Shown here one piece after another: positions 45,124-56,596 of a DNA stretch of 64,000 bases. Position numbers and translations under genes: made by a program. Where the stretch lies: assembly GCA_000729835.1 (NCBI GenBank), contig JFHB01000044.1, forward strand, positions 1 to 64,000. Reading direction: 5' to 3'. The notes below the pieces were generated by a model. It was not told the DNA's origin. It saw only the letters and a list, made by a program, of their open reading frames with translations, and ran no database searches. This DNA comes from Atkinsonella hypoxylon. Its lineage: Eukaryota; Ascomycota; Sordariomycetes; Hypocreales; Clavicipitaceae. How positions within the stretch are numbered: position 1 is the first letter of the stretch; each line of letters opens with the position of its first letter.

Positions 45124-47305
45124 TCACCAAATCGCACTTTTGTTCCGATGAATGGAGCTTCGCAAGCGCCTTTCAACACGTTTGAGTGCTGCTGTTGGTC
45201 CAGTAGCCTCGTGCTGTACCTGTTTGTCCTCATGTGCAAACGACATGACTTTTGACGTCGTTGGGTCTTCGCCTCGTCTGAGTTTGGATGGCTCCAAAAG
45301 TACTACAGTTTCTTGGCTCTTCCATGAGGCCCTGGCTGTTGCTGAAAGTTGAAAATTAGCATCTGCCGCGTCTTCAAGTGCGAATCTTGGTATTTCGGGG
45401 CCCCGCGATGGGCTTGCATGTCTTGGTTTGGGCGAAGACGGACGCGTTGGAACTGAGGCGTCTGTGTGAGTTTCCGAAAGCTGAAGCGGGAATAGTCGCT
45501 TTTGGGAATGCTCGCGGCGAAGTTGCTGTGGCGTCTTTCCATTGGAGGATGGTGCCCGAGTTGTATAACTTGGCAGTCTGCCCGGCTCATTATTCCACAC
45601 AGCGATATCCGAGCGAATGTTGTATTGATTCGTGTTCTCTCCTAACTCAGACCCCTCGGATATGATCAGATCATCTCCGTCATATGAATTATCGGGAATT
45701 GTCAAACTGGACTTGATAGACGCGGAAATCCAATTGGGCCGAGACGACTCGAAAGAAGACTCCGAAAATCGTGACTCCGATGCGCGTGATGGACATAAGC
45801 CAGGATCTGCGATGGAACCGTGCAATGACGCTTCGCTGCTGAGAACGTGGAAAGGTCCACTACTTGCAGCAGTTTGTCCATGGGGTGATGCAGGAGATAG
45901 CCCATTGGGATGTCTGTGACTGTTCAAATCATTCGTCGAGACCATTAGCTGCGAACAGATAGAATGAGGCGTCGGACTTGGAGCTGTTGGCCTGATAATG
46001 AAAGGGCTCTCTGAGCTTTGCTTAATCTCTCGGTTCGAAAGCATCTCGATGGGCAATTCATTTCTGTCATGTTTCGGAGAGATAGACCCTTGGTTAAATG
46101 TCTTCTCTGCGTCCTCTTGATACGCAGTTCGAAAACCAGTCTCCAAGACAACGCCGGCTCGAGACACGTCGCTACAGATCTGATCATGCTCGAAATCAGC
46201 CATTGACGAAGCCTCAGGGCCTATATCATGATCATAAACCGGGCGATATATCAGCTTTGCACACGGAGGTGAGTCTGTATCAACGATGAGTAAGTCCTTG
46301 TCTCCTCGTCCAAGAACGCCATATACGGAGACTTCGCCAGATTGTATGCCAATCACAGCACTGGTTCCTGCGTATATTGCCTCGCCCTCTGAGCCGGTTC
46401 GGTTAGCAAATACAATGATAACCTCCTCGTCAGACTCTGCTCGAATGACTGGCTCAAAACGGGACACCCAGTAAAGTAACGCGTCCATATCTGGCTGGGT
46501 GGGCATGCGGCTAAATTGCCTTGGGTCTTCGTTAGTGATCCATGCCATGGAAATCACGACAAGTCTGGCGCCGCAGTTGAGTACATGGTGGGCAAATTCG
46601 AAGTCTCCCCACCTAGCTTCAAATTTATAAGGACTATTCACAATCATTAGCTGTTATAGCCAGGTATAGGACAACCTTTGATCAGCCAGACCCAATTTCT
46701 TGGGGCACTCACTTCAAATCCATGCATATCCCAATTGCTGTCGGGCCCAGTTCCTCCAACCAGCCATCAAAAAATCCTTCCGGGTTCTCTAAAGCCCATG
46801 TCTCATCTGTATAGTACAGATGGGTTTTGCGACAGTGGGCTACTGTCTCCCCTTCGCCGTTCACAGCAATAGCAGCGCTGTAATACTCTGGGTTTGTCGG
46901 CCATTTGGGAGTAGGATCAACCTTTTCAGGATACCCGACGAGAACTGTGCAGTCATACTTGAGAGCCGTGGTTCGCGACCAAAGAGAGCTGATACCAGAC
47001 GCAGAAGGCTCAAGAAACTGCGAAATATCATGAAGAGACTTGAAGTTATACCCTTAAGTCTGTTAGAGATCTTTGTGGCACACAGTTTTTCCATAAGTTC
47101 CCCGTCTGAGATTTCCCTCATACATTTGATTCCCTGGGTCGAATGAGAGTTTTAGACAAGCTCACCTACCGGAGAAAGACAGTTCTGGGAGAACTAACAG
47201 ATCCAAACCCACGGGATCGACTCGGTTCAAGATATCATCCGCGCGGTTGAGATTATGATCCACGTCTCCAACCTGCGGAGCGAACTGAAGGCAGGCGATT
47301 CTCAT
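45124..47305 (-). CDS. Nitrilase-fold N-terminal amidase (NTA1-like), copy 2
   Basis: Paralogue of copy 1. Exons 47305-47170, 47052-46713 and 46633-45124 give 661 residues. The first exon is 136 bases in both copies, and both introns interrupt the same codons (the Gly of FSGYNF and the Asn of CMD-N-PYKF). The triad is intact: Glu41 (LVLPELSFSG), Lys121 (CRKTHLYYTDETW) and Cys155 (IGICMDLNPYKFEA). Fold-end motifs (YGVLGRGDKDLLIVD) also match. The C-terminal tail, about 330 residues, is again polar and Ser/Pro-rich but differs in sequence and length from copy 1. Head-to-tail placement indicates tandem duplication, and the diverged tails suggest different regulation or partners. Confidence 0.82.
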
Positions 47306-48602
47306 TTTACCCTCTTCTGCCGACGAAGAAAAGGGCTATCAAAATTCTGTCTTCTCTTGGAGCCCTCTTTCGAGCCCTCTTGATCCTTCTTCCGCCCAGA
47401 TCTGAACCGCAAGCAGTGTGGAACACGGGCCGTGTTAGTTTGGGAGTACAGGGTCGGGTCTATTGTATCAAGCTGAGGGAGCGTAAGTCGTTACATGATG
47501 GCAATTCGCATTAAAACGGTCAGCAAAGAAAGAGCCGCATTGCAATGATGCTGATCATCTTAGGCTGTCGAGCTAGTCGGGATTTTCAATAGTACTGTGA
47601 GTGCCGGGATCCGTACGCCAACCTTGGAGTCAAGATAAGGTGACGGGCGTGCGGGCTAAGCCGTTTAGTGCTAGGCCGCTCATAATCGAGATTTAGCTCC
47701 AAAGTGATTCAAAAGCATCAGTGTTATGATCAGCTATCCTCTGTAAGTCTTGATTCTTTATAGACAGTTTAGTTTAGCATACTTACAGCTAAGCCTATCT
47801 TAGATGGCCCGCAGCTGGCAACCCAGCTCGCATACACACGTCACCTATACTAATAAATATCACGAGGATACATGTTTTCAGTACTCCGTAAGCGCCAGTG
47901 CACCAAGGCCCGGGGGGGGATACGGTGTAGGCAATTATAAGAGTAGATATCGTTAAGGCTGCTCCATTTCTCCATTTTTACGTCTGGCATCAATTGTTCA
48001 TTGGTTAGGAAAAGTCATCAAGCTGCCTGCACCATCCAACACACTGTGCACAAGGCGCCTTCCATCTCGTAATGACACTGTACTCTGCATTTTATCAAAC
48101 TCAAGTCTGGTGCTATTAATATGCCCTGCGCTTATGCTAGTGCCTTGGACAACCTTTCTCTAGGAATACTGCAAAAGGTAGGCTAGCAAATTCTGGGCCA
48201 AGTTAGGACGTAGAAGAAATAGCTAGTGTTACATTGCAAATGCTAGTCTCCTATGCATTAATTATTATTATTATTATTATTATCCTAGTGGAGTGGAGTA
48301 ATCAACCAGACTTCAGCCGAGTATCCCAAACATCCCTCCAGACACCTGAGGCAAATCGTCATCTGAGTAGACTCTCGGCAGAGTACAAGCCAACCAAGCA
48401 GCTGCGTTAAGCGCCAACTCCAGCGGTGCATGCGGCACTGTGGGTCTAGTCAATGTGCAACGTAAACAAAGAGCAAGGGTGGTGCATTGGACTCCTGTGT
48501 CTGAAGCTACATTTGATTCTCACTGTACAACACAACAACAGTTTTATCAAGGGCCAGATATCCTTAAAATGGTACATGGCTTAAACTAGCAAGGCTTCAG
48601 GT

Positions 48603-48603
<1 letters not shown>

Positions 48604-48636
<33 letters not shown>
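48604..48636. repeat. (GGCA)8 microsatellite
   Basis: About eight uninterrupted GGCA units in non-coding DNA. Confidence 0.85.
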
Positions 48637-50144
48637 TCGTATCGTATAATTTTTACGGGCGATGGGTAAGAGCTTGTCTTGCGTGAGCCGCTTGTCCTGC
48701 CGAATCAGTAAAACTAAGGTAACCCCTCTTCCTCCGTAGTGCCTGCCTGTCCCTACAGGGAAGGAACATTGAAGCCAAGCCAATAACATTTCTACGCTAA
48801 TCAATTTCGGCTATGGTACCTAGGGTATCCTAATTCAATTGCGTCACGGTAAAGTCATACAGCAAGGCATAGCAAAGTTACAAGGGAGTCTTGACATAGA
48901 CCAGTTATTCTGGGTATCGTGATAAGCGCGGCCTAAATGGCCCTGTCAAGTACCGAGTATGGAGCATCTTTGTCAAACAAAAGAGCCCGTGAAGGGTTGG
49001 AGTGTAGGTGGCATCGCTTAGGCAAGCGCAGGCCACATCCGCTTCAACCGGTCTTTCTGAAGACATCACCTCGATAGTTCAAACGCTAAGGTCCTATGCT
49101 CACATGAAATGCATTTTGACGGCTGCAGTTCTCGGCTAGAATAGCCTTTCTCTCGAAACACTCCCTCACTACGCCTGGTCGCAGTTTTAGCCTAAATCCG
49201 TCGCGGCTAACTCAACTTGGGGCCTACGAATTTCGCGACTTCAAAATCTATCGCCATCAGCACTGTCATGGTTCCTTCTCATCGCGCACTATCATAGAAG
49301 TAACTGCGCTTAATGGCCTTCCAAAATTTCATACACATGGGGCTGGGAATGCTAGAAATCGAAAAGCCAGGTATCATCGCTTCTTCTCAAAACAGCTGTC
49401 TTCTCGCGTCTGAAGTATGATGCCGGCCGTGGTAACGTTCATGGACACCATAGCCCAAACCACCAAGGACAAATAATCGGTCCTCAGAACCACATTGAGC
49501 ATCAATCACCAATATAAATTCTGTTTCTTCAGGTGCGCGTCACGATTTGTCAGACTGACAATTAGACAGAGAACAGGTTCGAAGTTGGCGATTCTGAGCT
49601 CAGGTTTCACGCACTACGGTATAGTGTCCGCGGAGTGCTTGAATCATGCATGTCGAGCGCTCAGGAGAGCAGAGGGTTGCGGGACCCGTGATGAAATCTC
49701 ATTTGCGGGACAAAGGGCATTAGTAGCATTAGAACCAGGCCGAGATGCCGCATCAATTGACGGCGAATCACTGCAGTGTTGGACGAGGGGGCGACTGAAT
49801 CCTGCCTTTGCCTGAGCGTTTTCCACGTCCTCTTAGCTTGCAGGGGTCGACATCCATGCTTGTCTTATCACTGACCCGGGCCCATTCATTAAGTAGCCGT
49901 GCTGGCGGTATTCTAATTCATTGACAATGCCACGTTAGTTAACGAACAGCACTTCCGTGATAAGTTCAAGAAATCGGGGATCGGGGCGTGATGCAAAACA
50001 CCAGGCTACGGGTCACCTAATCGGGTAAAGACTGGCTAGTGACCCACTTTTTCGATACAATGATTTCTTATTGGTTATCATTGAATAATATTAATTTGAA
50101 TCTTAATTACCGAGTAGCAGCAATGTGTAGCAGGATTTAACCAA

Positions 50145-50158
50145 GTACCTAGGTACCT
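50145..50158. repeat. Palindrome TACCTAGGTACCTA
   Basis: Copy of the CCTAGGTACC motif also found at 6926-7004 and 62970-62984. Confidence 0.55.
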
Positions 50159-52170
50159 ATAGAGGTAGTATTCCGTAGAGAGCTTCGATTGTATTAAGCT
50201 TACCCCGAGCTTTACCCGTCTGGGTAACCCGTTCATCTTCAAGAGCGATGACCCTACAATGTTCATCGCAGGACGGGTGGCCTGCTTGGAATATGATTCC
50301 TTGCCGTGGGACAGCGATTTGAAAGGTAACGGCCCTAAAAGGACAGGGCTTTCGCTGCAGAGCCGCAGCAGAGCTCCGTTCCGTGGAGGTGCTGTGCCCA
50401 GATCCAAGCCTTCAAGAAGACCCTGCGCTCGACGGCGTGGTTGCTTGGTACTTGGACAGGGTGTAAAGGGTACAACGAAATGTGGACAAGGTGAGTTACA
50501 CGGAACCAGCAAGACAAGTGAGACGCGAGACATCACAACCTACGACCACACTTTGATCCCTTCAGCCTCAATTACAATTGTCAATATATTGTTTGAGAGA
50601 ATGAGCTATACGATGACAATTGAATTGACTACTTAAAGGCTATCATGAGGCAGCTAGAATGAATTTTCTTGCAAGTTATATACTTGTATAGCAACATCAT
50701 CATATATTAGAGTGAACTCAGAAATCGTCACGTACTAAAAAAGTCAAGCGCCTGCTGCGAGACTACCGTCACCTCGCGACTGCCTACCGCGTGCAACTGT
50801 GTGAGTCCGGGATACAGGCATGTCATGTATTTGGTACCTATCTGGAAGCGACAGCGAACAGACGTGCAAAACCCCTCCTTTGACCACGACAATTAAGCTG
50901 ACTATATCAACTTCATAACCCTCAGCCTAATACTGCTCTTTACGTGCCTAACTGACTTTTCACATCTCTTCAAGAACCATAAGGCCTCGATGTTGTACTC
51001 TTTCACGAGCCCCTTGTTAGGAAAGGTGACTCAGAGGGATACAGGGCCTTTGGCGGAAGTACAGGGATTGTAGAGTACCTAGAATGCCTCAGATGGTCAG
51101 TACCTACTTACCTGAACCAAGGTAGGTGTACCTGAGATGGTGCCATGGTCAGGTCACTAGTAGGGGATGATGATCGGATTGTCCAACTGGCGGGGTTCTC
51201 GACGTTCATCTCGACAAAGCTGTCTTCCTTTAATCACCTAACCTTATTCCGTAGTCGAGCCTTGATCGTGCTATGGGTCTCTGTGGGGTAAAACTGCTCT
51301 TCTGATCAACCTGGCATTCGCGATCTCTTAGCGCGAAAAATGGGGGGCAAAAGTACCCCAAAACCTATAAGAATTTCAACTTTACGGAGTATGAATATAA
51401 TGTTTAGGGAAGGAGGAAAAAAAAGGGTAACCCGCTTTTATACATGTTACTGTAAGTATAGAACATGATTGGTTAAAACCCACAGTATGGTCGGGCCAGC
51501 TAGTCTAAGGCCCCGCCAACCCGCTTACTGCCGTCCATCATCTTGAAACCCCGTGCCCTCATCATTTTCTCAAGTCGTCGTCCTCGTCCAGCATCAAACA
51601 TCCCAGACGGTCCGCCCCCACCCCATTGCAGGTCGTGGTGCAGGGTCGCTCGAGCTTTGGGCGTCTAAACGCGCCGCTGGCCAGCATGACTGGTTCCGTC
51701 TAGACCGCAGCGCAAATGTGAGGAGCTTGATGAGCCTCTCCTAATGCGGACAAAAAGCTGTTGGTTCTATATGGTGTTCTTCGCGCCCTTGAACCGGTTC
51801 ACAAGGATTGAGGCAACACGGCCGGGAGAAGCCGCCCTCTCTGCCATGCCCTCGTCCTTCTGCCGTCTGTTGTGTCCCACCACCATCCGACCTTCGTGCT
51901 GGTGGCACAGGATGGCTCCAAGTCTTCTGGGCGATATATTCTGAGCCGAGAAACTGTTGTCTCTCAGCCAGTGCCACTTCGCCTTGACTTCTACTCTGCA
52001 TGTCATCAGATAAAGAAAACAGAAAACTTGCCCTGCGGCGATGAACACCGTCTTACAGACACAAATCTCCTAGACACAAACCGCAGTTCGGCCTTGTGAG
52101 AAGTCCCAGCAGCCGCAATCTGGACAGATTCTTCCTGCCCTGTTCTTCTAAGGCCTCGTGTGTAAGACAA

Positions 52171-53861
52171 ATGGAGTCATCGGTGAGACGAATAGCAATT
52201 TTTCTGCTGCTGGCCCCGATTGCTACCGTCACGACTGCTCTCGAGGTCACGCCCGGGTCACATTGCGCGGCGGCATGCATTGACTCTCCAGGAGGCAATG
52301 AGTTCAGCGCAGCAGATTCCACGACATCAACCGATGAAATTACCTGCAGAGATGTCGAGTTCTCTACCACCGAAGCGGGAATCAAACTCCAGAAATGTCT
52401 TGATTGTTTACAGACTAGCAACAAGGTTGACGGGTCAGAGTCTGACCTCAAGTGGTACATATGTATGTGCGAAAACCTGTTTGCCAGGCCTCTTGTCTCT
52501 GTGTCTTTCTTGCACAGAATAATAACACAGACTAGATAACTTGCGATTCGCGCTCGGTACATGCCTTTACGGAACCCCCAAACCCGTCAGGAACGGGACA
52601 GTGGCAGCTCAATGCGACATAGACATTGCTTGCAAGCCCCTAAAAGCATCCATCACAGATTCGGGCTTCGGCGTGAATCCAAGTAACCCATGGCGTTACT
52701 GTACGGAAGGGAATGGAGAGTTTATGGGCAAGAATCTTGCACCATGTACAAGCTGTCTGCAGGCCACTGAGGGCGAAGTCTATCTTTCAAATTGTACGAT
52801 CAAAACCTATTGCTACGCGTCGGCAGCCAGGACTAACTTTATACACAGTCATGACGGCCCTAAAAGCAGGCTGTATACAACAGCCAACAGAGGGGAACAT
52901 CATCAGCCTGAGCGGAAGTCTCTTCACCACGTCCTCTGTCAACGTGACCGATCCTTCCACCAAGGACAATGGAAGCCAATCAAGCGGCAGCCTATCCGCC
53001 AGCGCCATCACCGGCATCGTCATAGGCGTACTCCTCATCTTTCTCCTTGCCGTTGTACTGCTCATCCTTCACTTCCGACGCGAGAGATCCTTCCGTCGAT
53101 GGGAACAGTCGCGTTACCTCGACAGCTACTCATCTTCCGGTGCATACCCCCCTCCCATGTCCCAAGCGTACCGCCGATACTACAGTGGCAACGCCTTCAG
53201 CGAGAAACCCCCGCCCGCCAACTCAGCAGGGGAATACTATGACCGCATGGAGGCCGAATTGCAAACTGTGTCAAGAATGCCCGTCAACCAACGATTCAAC
53301 CATTCTGCACCCAAGAGCCACGCCTCGTTCAGCGTGACGACTCATCACCCAGACGGTCTAGGAAATGGTAGTGCATTCTGCTCACGCTCAATCAGCCAAA
53401 TAACCCCCGCTCGAACACCATCACCCCCACCTCAGGTCCGTTGGAAAACAAAACCAAACGCACCCGACTCTTTCGCCGTCCAAGCCTACCTCAATGCTGC
53501 TGAAGAGTCCGCCCGGATCGCCACTCAGACATCTCTTCCAGTTGGTCAACAAGCCCAAACCAGAAGCAAGAGATCTTCCGTCGTCCCAACCATCTCCATT
53601 CCACATATCTCAAAGCTCCAAATACCCAAGATCTTCAACCTTGCCAAACTCTTTACTGGTCAGCGTTCATCCAGGAGTGGTCGGGAAATGGTCATCTCCC
53701 CTCCTTTGATGATGTCTGACCCCCGATTTCATGATCCGTCTCTGTCGAGTCCTCCCGTCATGTCGAAAGAGCGACCGCCGCCGCCTTTGGACCTGAAGAG
53801 ACAGGATAGGTATATTGAGGTTCCTCTGAGGAGTGGCAAGAGCACTCTCTATGGATACTAG
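52171..53861 (+). CDS. Cys-rich secreted single-pass membrane protein, copy B
   Basis: Paralogue of the gene at 38588-40090, on the opposite strand. Exons 52171-52462, 52536-52793 and 52849-53861 join to 520 residues. A signal peptide (IAIFLLLAPIATVTTALE) leads a Cys-rich ectodomain with CLDCLQTS, YNLRFALGTC, CTSCLQATEG and NFMTALKAGC, then a Ser/Thr stalk, one transmembrane helix (ITGIVIGVLLIFLLAVVLLILHF), a basic stop (RRER) and a Pro-rich cytoplasmic tail of about 270 residues. Two introns fall exactly where copy A has them (before YN; inside NF); the third intron of copy A is absent here, so that intron was gained or lost after duplication. Several N-glycosylation sites (NGT, NVT, NGS) are present. 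Function unknown; topology suggests a cell-surface sensor or adhesin. Confidence 0.72.
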
Positions 53862-54112
53862 AATGCCTCCAATGATAGAGTAGTGCGGAGATCTGCATCT
53901 AGTATGGAGCGGTGTTTTGATATCTTCTTTCCAATCCTGTTAAGGACTTACGGAGGCATAGGCATGTTCCTCTTACCACCGTTCGAGACGTGGTCGTGAT
54001 TGGAATTAGGAGTCAGGGTACACCACGATCCATATGAGATAATTATTATAGCCAATATTTATCTCATTGTTCTTTTGTTCTTCTCTCATTACACTGTTAT
54101 GAACGAAATTCG

Positions 54113-55383
54113 CTATCCTAGGCGGTGCCCGGGTCCTCTTGTCCGCCAAGAATCCGGTAGTGGCCCACCTGACGTGTTGGCGCCCGTGCTTGCACCTCCA
54201 CCGTTACCGCCCAACCTTTGTCCAGCCGGGCGGGCATTACCCCCAAATCTCCGCTCAATAAGGGACTCCGTAGCCTGGACGAGCTTAGAGAGAATAGTAG
54301 GCGTAGGTATCAAATTTCTTCCACCACCATAGTTGGGCCAAGTCTTTGTCAAGAAGTCGAAGAGGTGGCCAGCAAATAGTCCGTGAAGCTGCAGTAAGAG
54401 GTTCATAGCACCGCCAGGGAAGATAAGGTTGATGGCAAGCATGGCATAGGGCATCATCTGGGCAGGCAAAGTTACGAACATGTACATAACCTTAGTTCCG
54501 CTCTGCTCTTGGGTTACTGTGTAGGCCATGGCCATGATAAGCGCAGGCAGGAAGGTCATGAAGCCGAAGCCAGTAAAGTGGTTGGCGACCTGAAGCTCGA
54601 GTCAGCTTCCGAAATGTCTACAAATACATGGGCTATATTCATTGATGGAGGGTACAGGACGAGCAAATACAAGTGAGAGATATATAGATGTAGGGAGCTA
54701 AAAAACCACCCGAGTGACTAGGAATCAAACGAGCCATCCATAAGACATCCCACCATGCCTACATCGCAGAACAGTCCGGATTGCGAATGATGGACTGAGC
54801 CGAAATGCAGGGGCGATCTTCCTCATTTCCAGGAACCGTGACAGAAGTGGGAGACTACACTGTCCGGGCAGATTACATGAGGTTTGTTTTCTGGTTGTTT
54901 CTGAATCACAGGTCCAACGCAGTACGAAGAAATGATGCAGTGAAAATAAGAACAGCGCGGGTAATTGGCACGACTAGAGCTTACCAATATTGTTCCACAC
55001 ACGAATATAAGGTACCAGATTAGGTCTTCCTTTCGTGGGAACCGAGGATTGCCAACTTCCATTTGGCTCAGATACTTATACAGAAAGTACGTGTCAAACA
55101 AGAGACCGATGCCTCCCGACGCCATGAAAAATGACGTCACTATGCGCCAAATCTGGGGTGGGAACCTGAACAAGTACAACGGATGGAATATGAAGTAGTG
55201 AGCCGGTAGAATGCCGAGCACCACGCCAATAGACACGAGAAACGTGTAAGTCGCGATAGTTCTATTTAACGCAAACAAGCCATGATTAGCCAAATGTAGT
55301 AAAAAGACCGGAGTCGTTGGAGAAGCAAGTTCTCACCTGGACAAGGGCGGTAGCCGCATGTAGTTTTCCAGCGCGACGTCCAT
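54113..55383 (-). CDS. Derlin family ER membrane protein
   Basis: Rhomboid pseudoprotease of the ER membrane that helps extract misfolded proteins for degradation (ERAD). Exons 55383-55337, 55261-54985 and 54589-54113 join to 266 residues. Derlin hallmarks are the N-terminal LPPLSRTIATYTF, the WR motif in FPPQIWRIVTSFF, and HGLFAGHLFDFLTKTWPNYG late in the membrane core. No rhomboid Ser-His dyad is seen, as expected. The Gly-rich tail ends in RGPGHRLG, resembling the SHP box through which derlins bind Cdc48/p97. Yeast has two family members, Der1 and Dfm1; the SHP-like end favours the Dfm1 type, but I do not assign one. Confidence 0.88.
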
Positions 55384-55990
55384 CCTAGTTCAAAATTGGT
55401 GATCAACGAACAAGACCGAGGTTACGAAGTAGCTTTGCAGCCCCGAGTATCACAATGCATGCAGGTAGAAGCTTGCGGCAAGTCTGAAGATAACCTCGGG
55501 AACAGACAGCAGCGCAATACAGGAGGCTAGAGAGCTACAGCGCGGTCAAAGCAAGTTGGTGTCGTGTCATCTTCAAGAAGAAGGCTGAGGATGAGAGAGG
55601 AAGAGGTTAAATTTTCTTTCCATGCTGCCAGGCTGTACAGATTTGGCTGATCATTGTGGAGCCCGGGTTATGCCAGTAGGCGCTGTTGGTGCATTTAGCG
55701 GGGTGAAGTGGAGCTGGACCCAGCCGAAAGCTCCAGTTGAAGGCGGCTGTGCATGAGAGCTGCGCGAAAGCTTCAACTTCCTGCTTTCCGACATAGCTCG
55801 CCGTATCCACAATTTGTCCGGCGACGACGTCGGAAGATGTTCGTTTTGGGTAGTGGGAGATTTATTTTAAATTCTAGTATGTGTTTATCGGCTTACAAGC
55901 ATTTCTCTTGCTAGTTTATGATAGTTATAGTACCTTGCTGGCATTAGTCATCTCCGTCTGACGTAGTTGACTACGAAGCGCGACACAGCC
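55384..55990. promoter_or_regulatory. Shared upstream region of the derlin and small membrane protein genes
   Basis: The two genes face away from each other across about 600 bases. No further gene and no known motif stands out. Confidence 0.4.
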
Positions 55991-56387
55991 ATGAAAACAC
56001 ACGATCCGTTAAAATCGGAAGAGGCGCAGGACGCCGCTTGGGAGGCAGGTAAAGGAGCTCTTATCGGAGCTGCTAAATGGGGGGCCGGAGCCGCTATTCT
56101 CGGAGGCATTGGCTATGTATGCTCCCCAGTATACCGTGGAACCACGGTTCAGTTCAAAGTGTAAGGTATATCCAAACACGACTGTCTCGCGCGAAGCAAA
56201 GCTGACGTGGAAAATTAGATATCTGCAAATGTCGGGTATGGTATTGGGGGGCATGATCGAAGCCGATTGGCGCCTTAGGCAGTATGAATATCAGATGCGC
56301 ATGCAGCGGAGATGGATGAGAGAGAAAGCGAAGTGGCAGAGGTATGAGGAAGAGTTTGGCAACGATAAAAATGAAGGGGGCAAGTGA
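55991..56387 (+). CDS. Small two-helix membrane protein, HIG1-like
   Basis: Exons 55991-56160 and 56219-56387 give 112 residues. Two hydrophobic segments (WGAGAAILGGIGYVCSPVY and MSGMVLGGMIEAD) flank the conserved-looking RGTTVQFKVYLQMSG, followed by a basic and acidic amphipathic tail (RMQRRWMREKAKWQRYEEEF). Size and layout recall HIG1-domain mitochondrial proteins, and similar short proteins occur widely in filamentous ascomycetes, but I cannot name its function. The intron is supported by GTAAGG, a GCTGAC branch site and continuity of VYLQMSG. Confidence 0.7.
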
Positions 56388-56596
56388 TCCCTTGAAGCCT
56401 GAAAACGGCCGTCTATCTAATGTAATATTTTTTTCTTGTCACAACATCATTCATTCTAGAGCATCTGGCTGAACTGCGCATCACAGAAACTTCCGTTTCT
56501 TCAACGTTAAGCTGTGCTCCTTCCTGCCCCCCATATCAAAACCAAATCCAATCCTAACGCCGGTACTATGCATCGACCGCAGCTTCCCTACACGCT

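Larger units (their letters stand above)
47306..52170. other. 4.9-kb gene-poor stretch
   Basis: No protein family, tRNA or transposon signature is visible. It contains an (ATT)n run at about 48259-48281, a (GGCA)n microsatellite at 48604-48636, palindromes of the CCTAGGTACC type at about 48817 and 50145, a dense group of GTACCT motifs at 51074-51135, and TACGGAGTA half palindromes at about 47880 and 51382. The frames at 49495-49815 and 50078-50636 have no recognisable features. The rightmost few hundred bases are likely the promoter of the next gene. Confidence 0.5.

Noticed and set aside
48481..48524. Possible tRNA with TTGATTC-like arm
   Set aside because: No cloverleaf could be drawn: the acceptor and anticodon stems do not pair and no A/B box combination fits.
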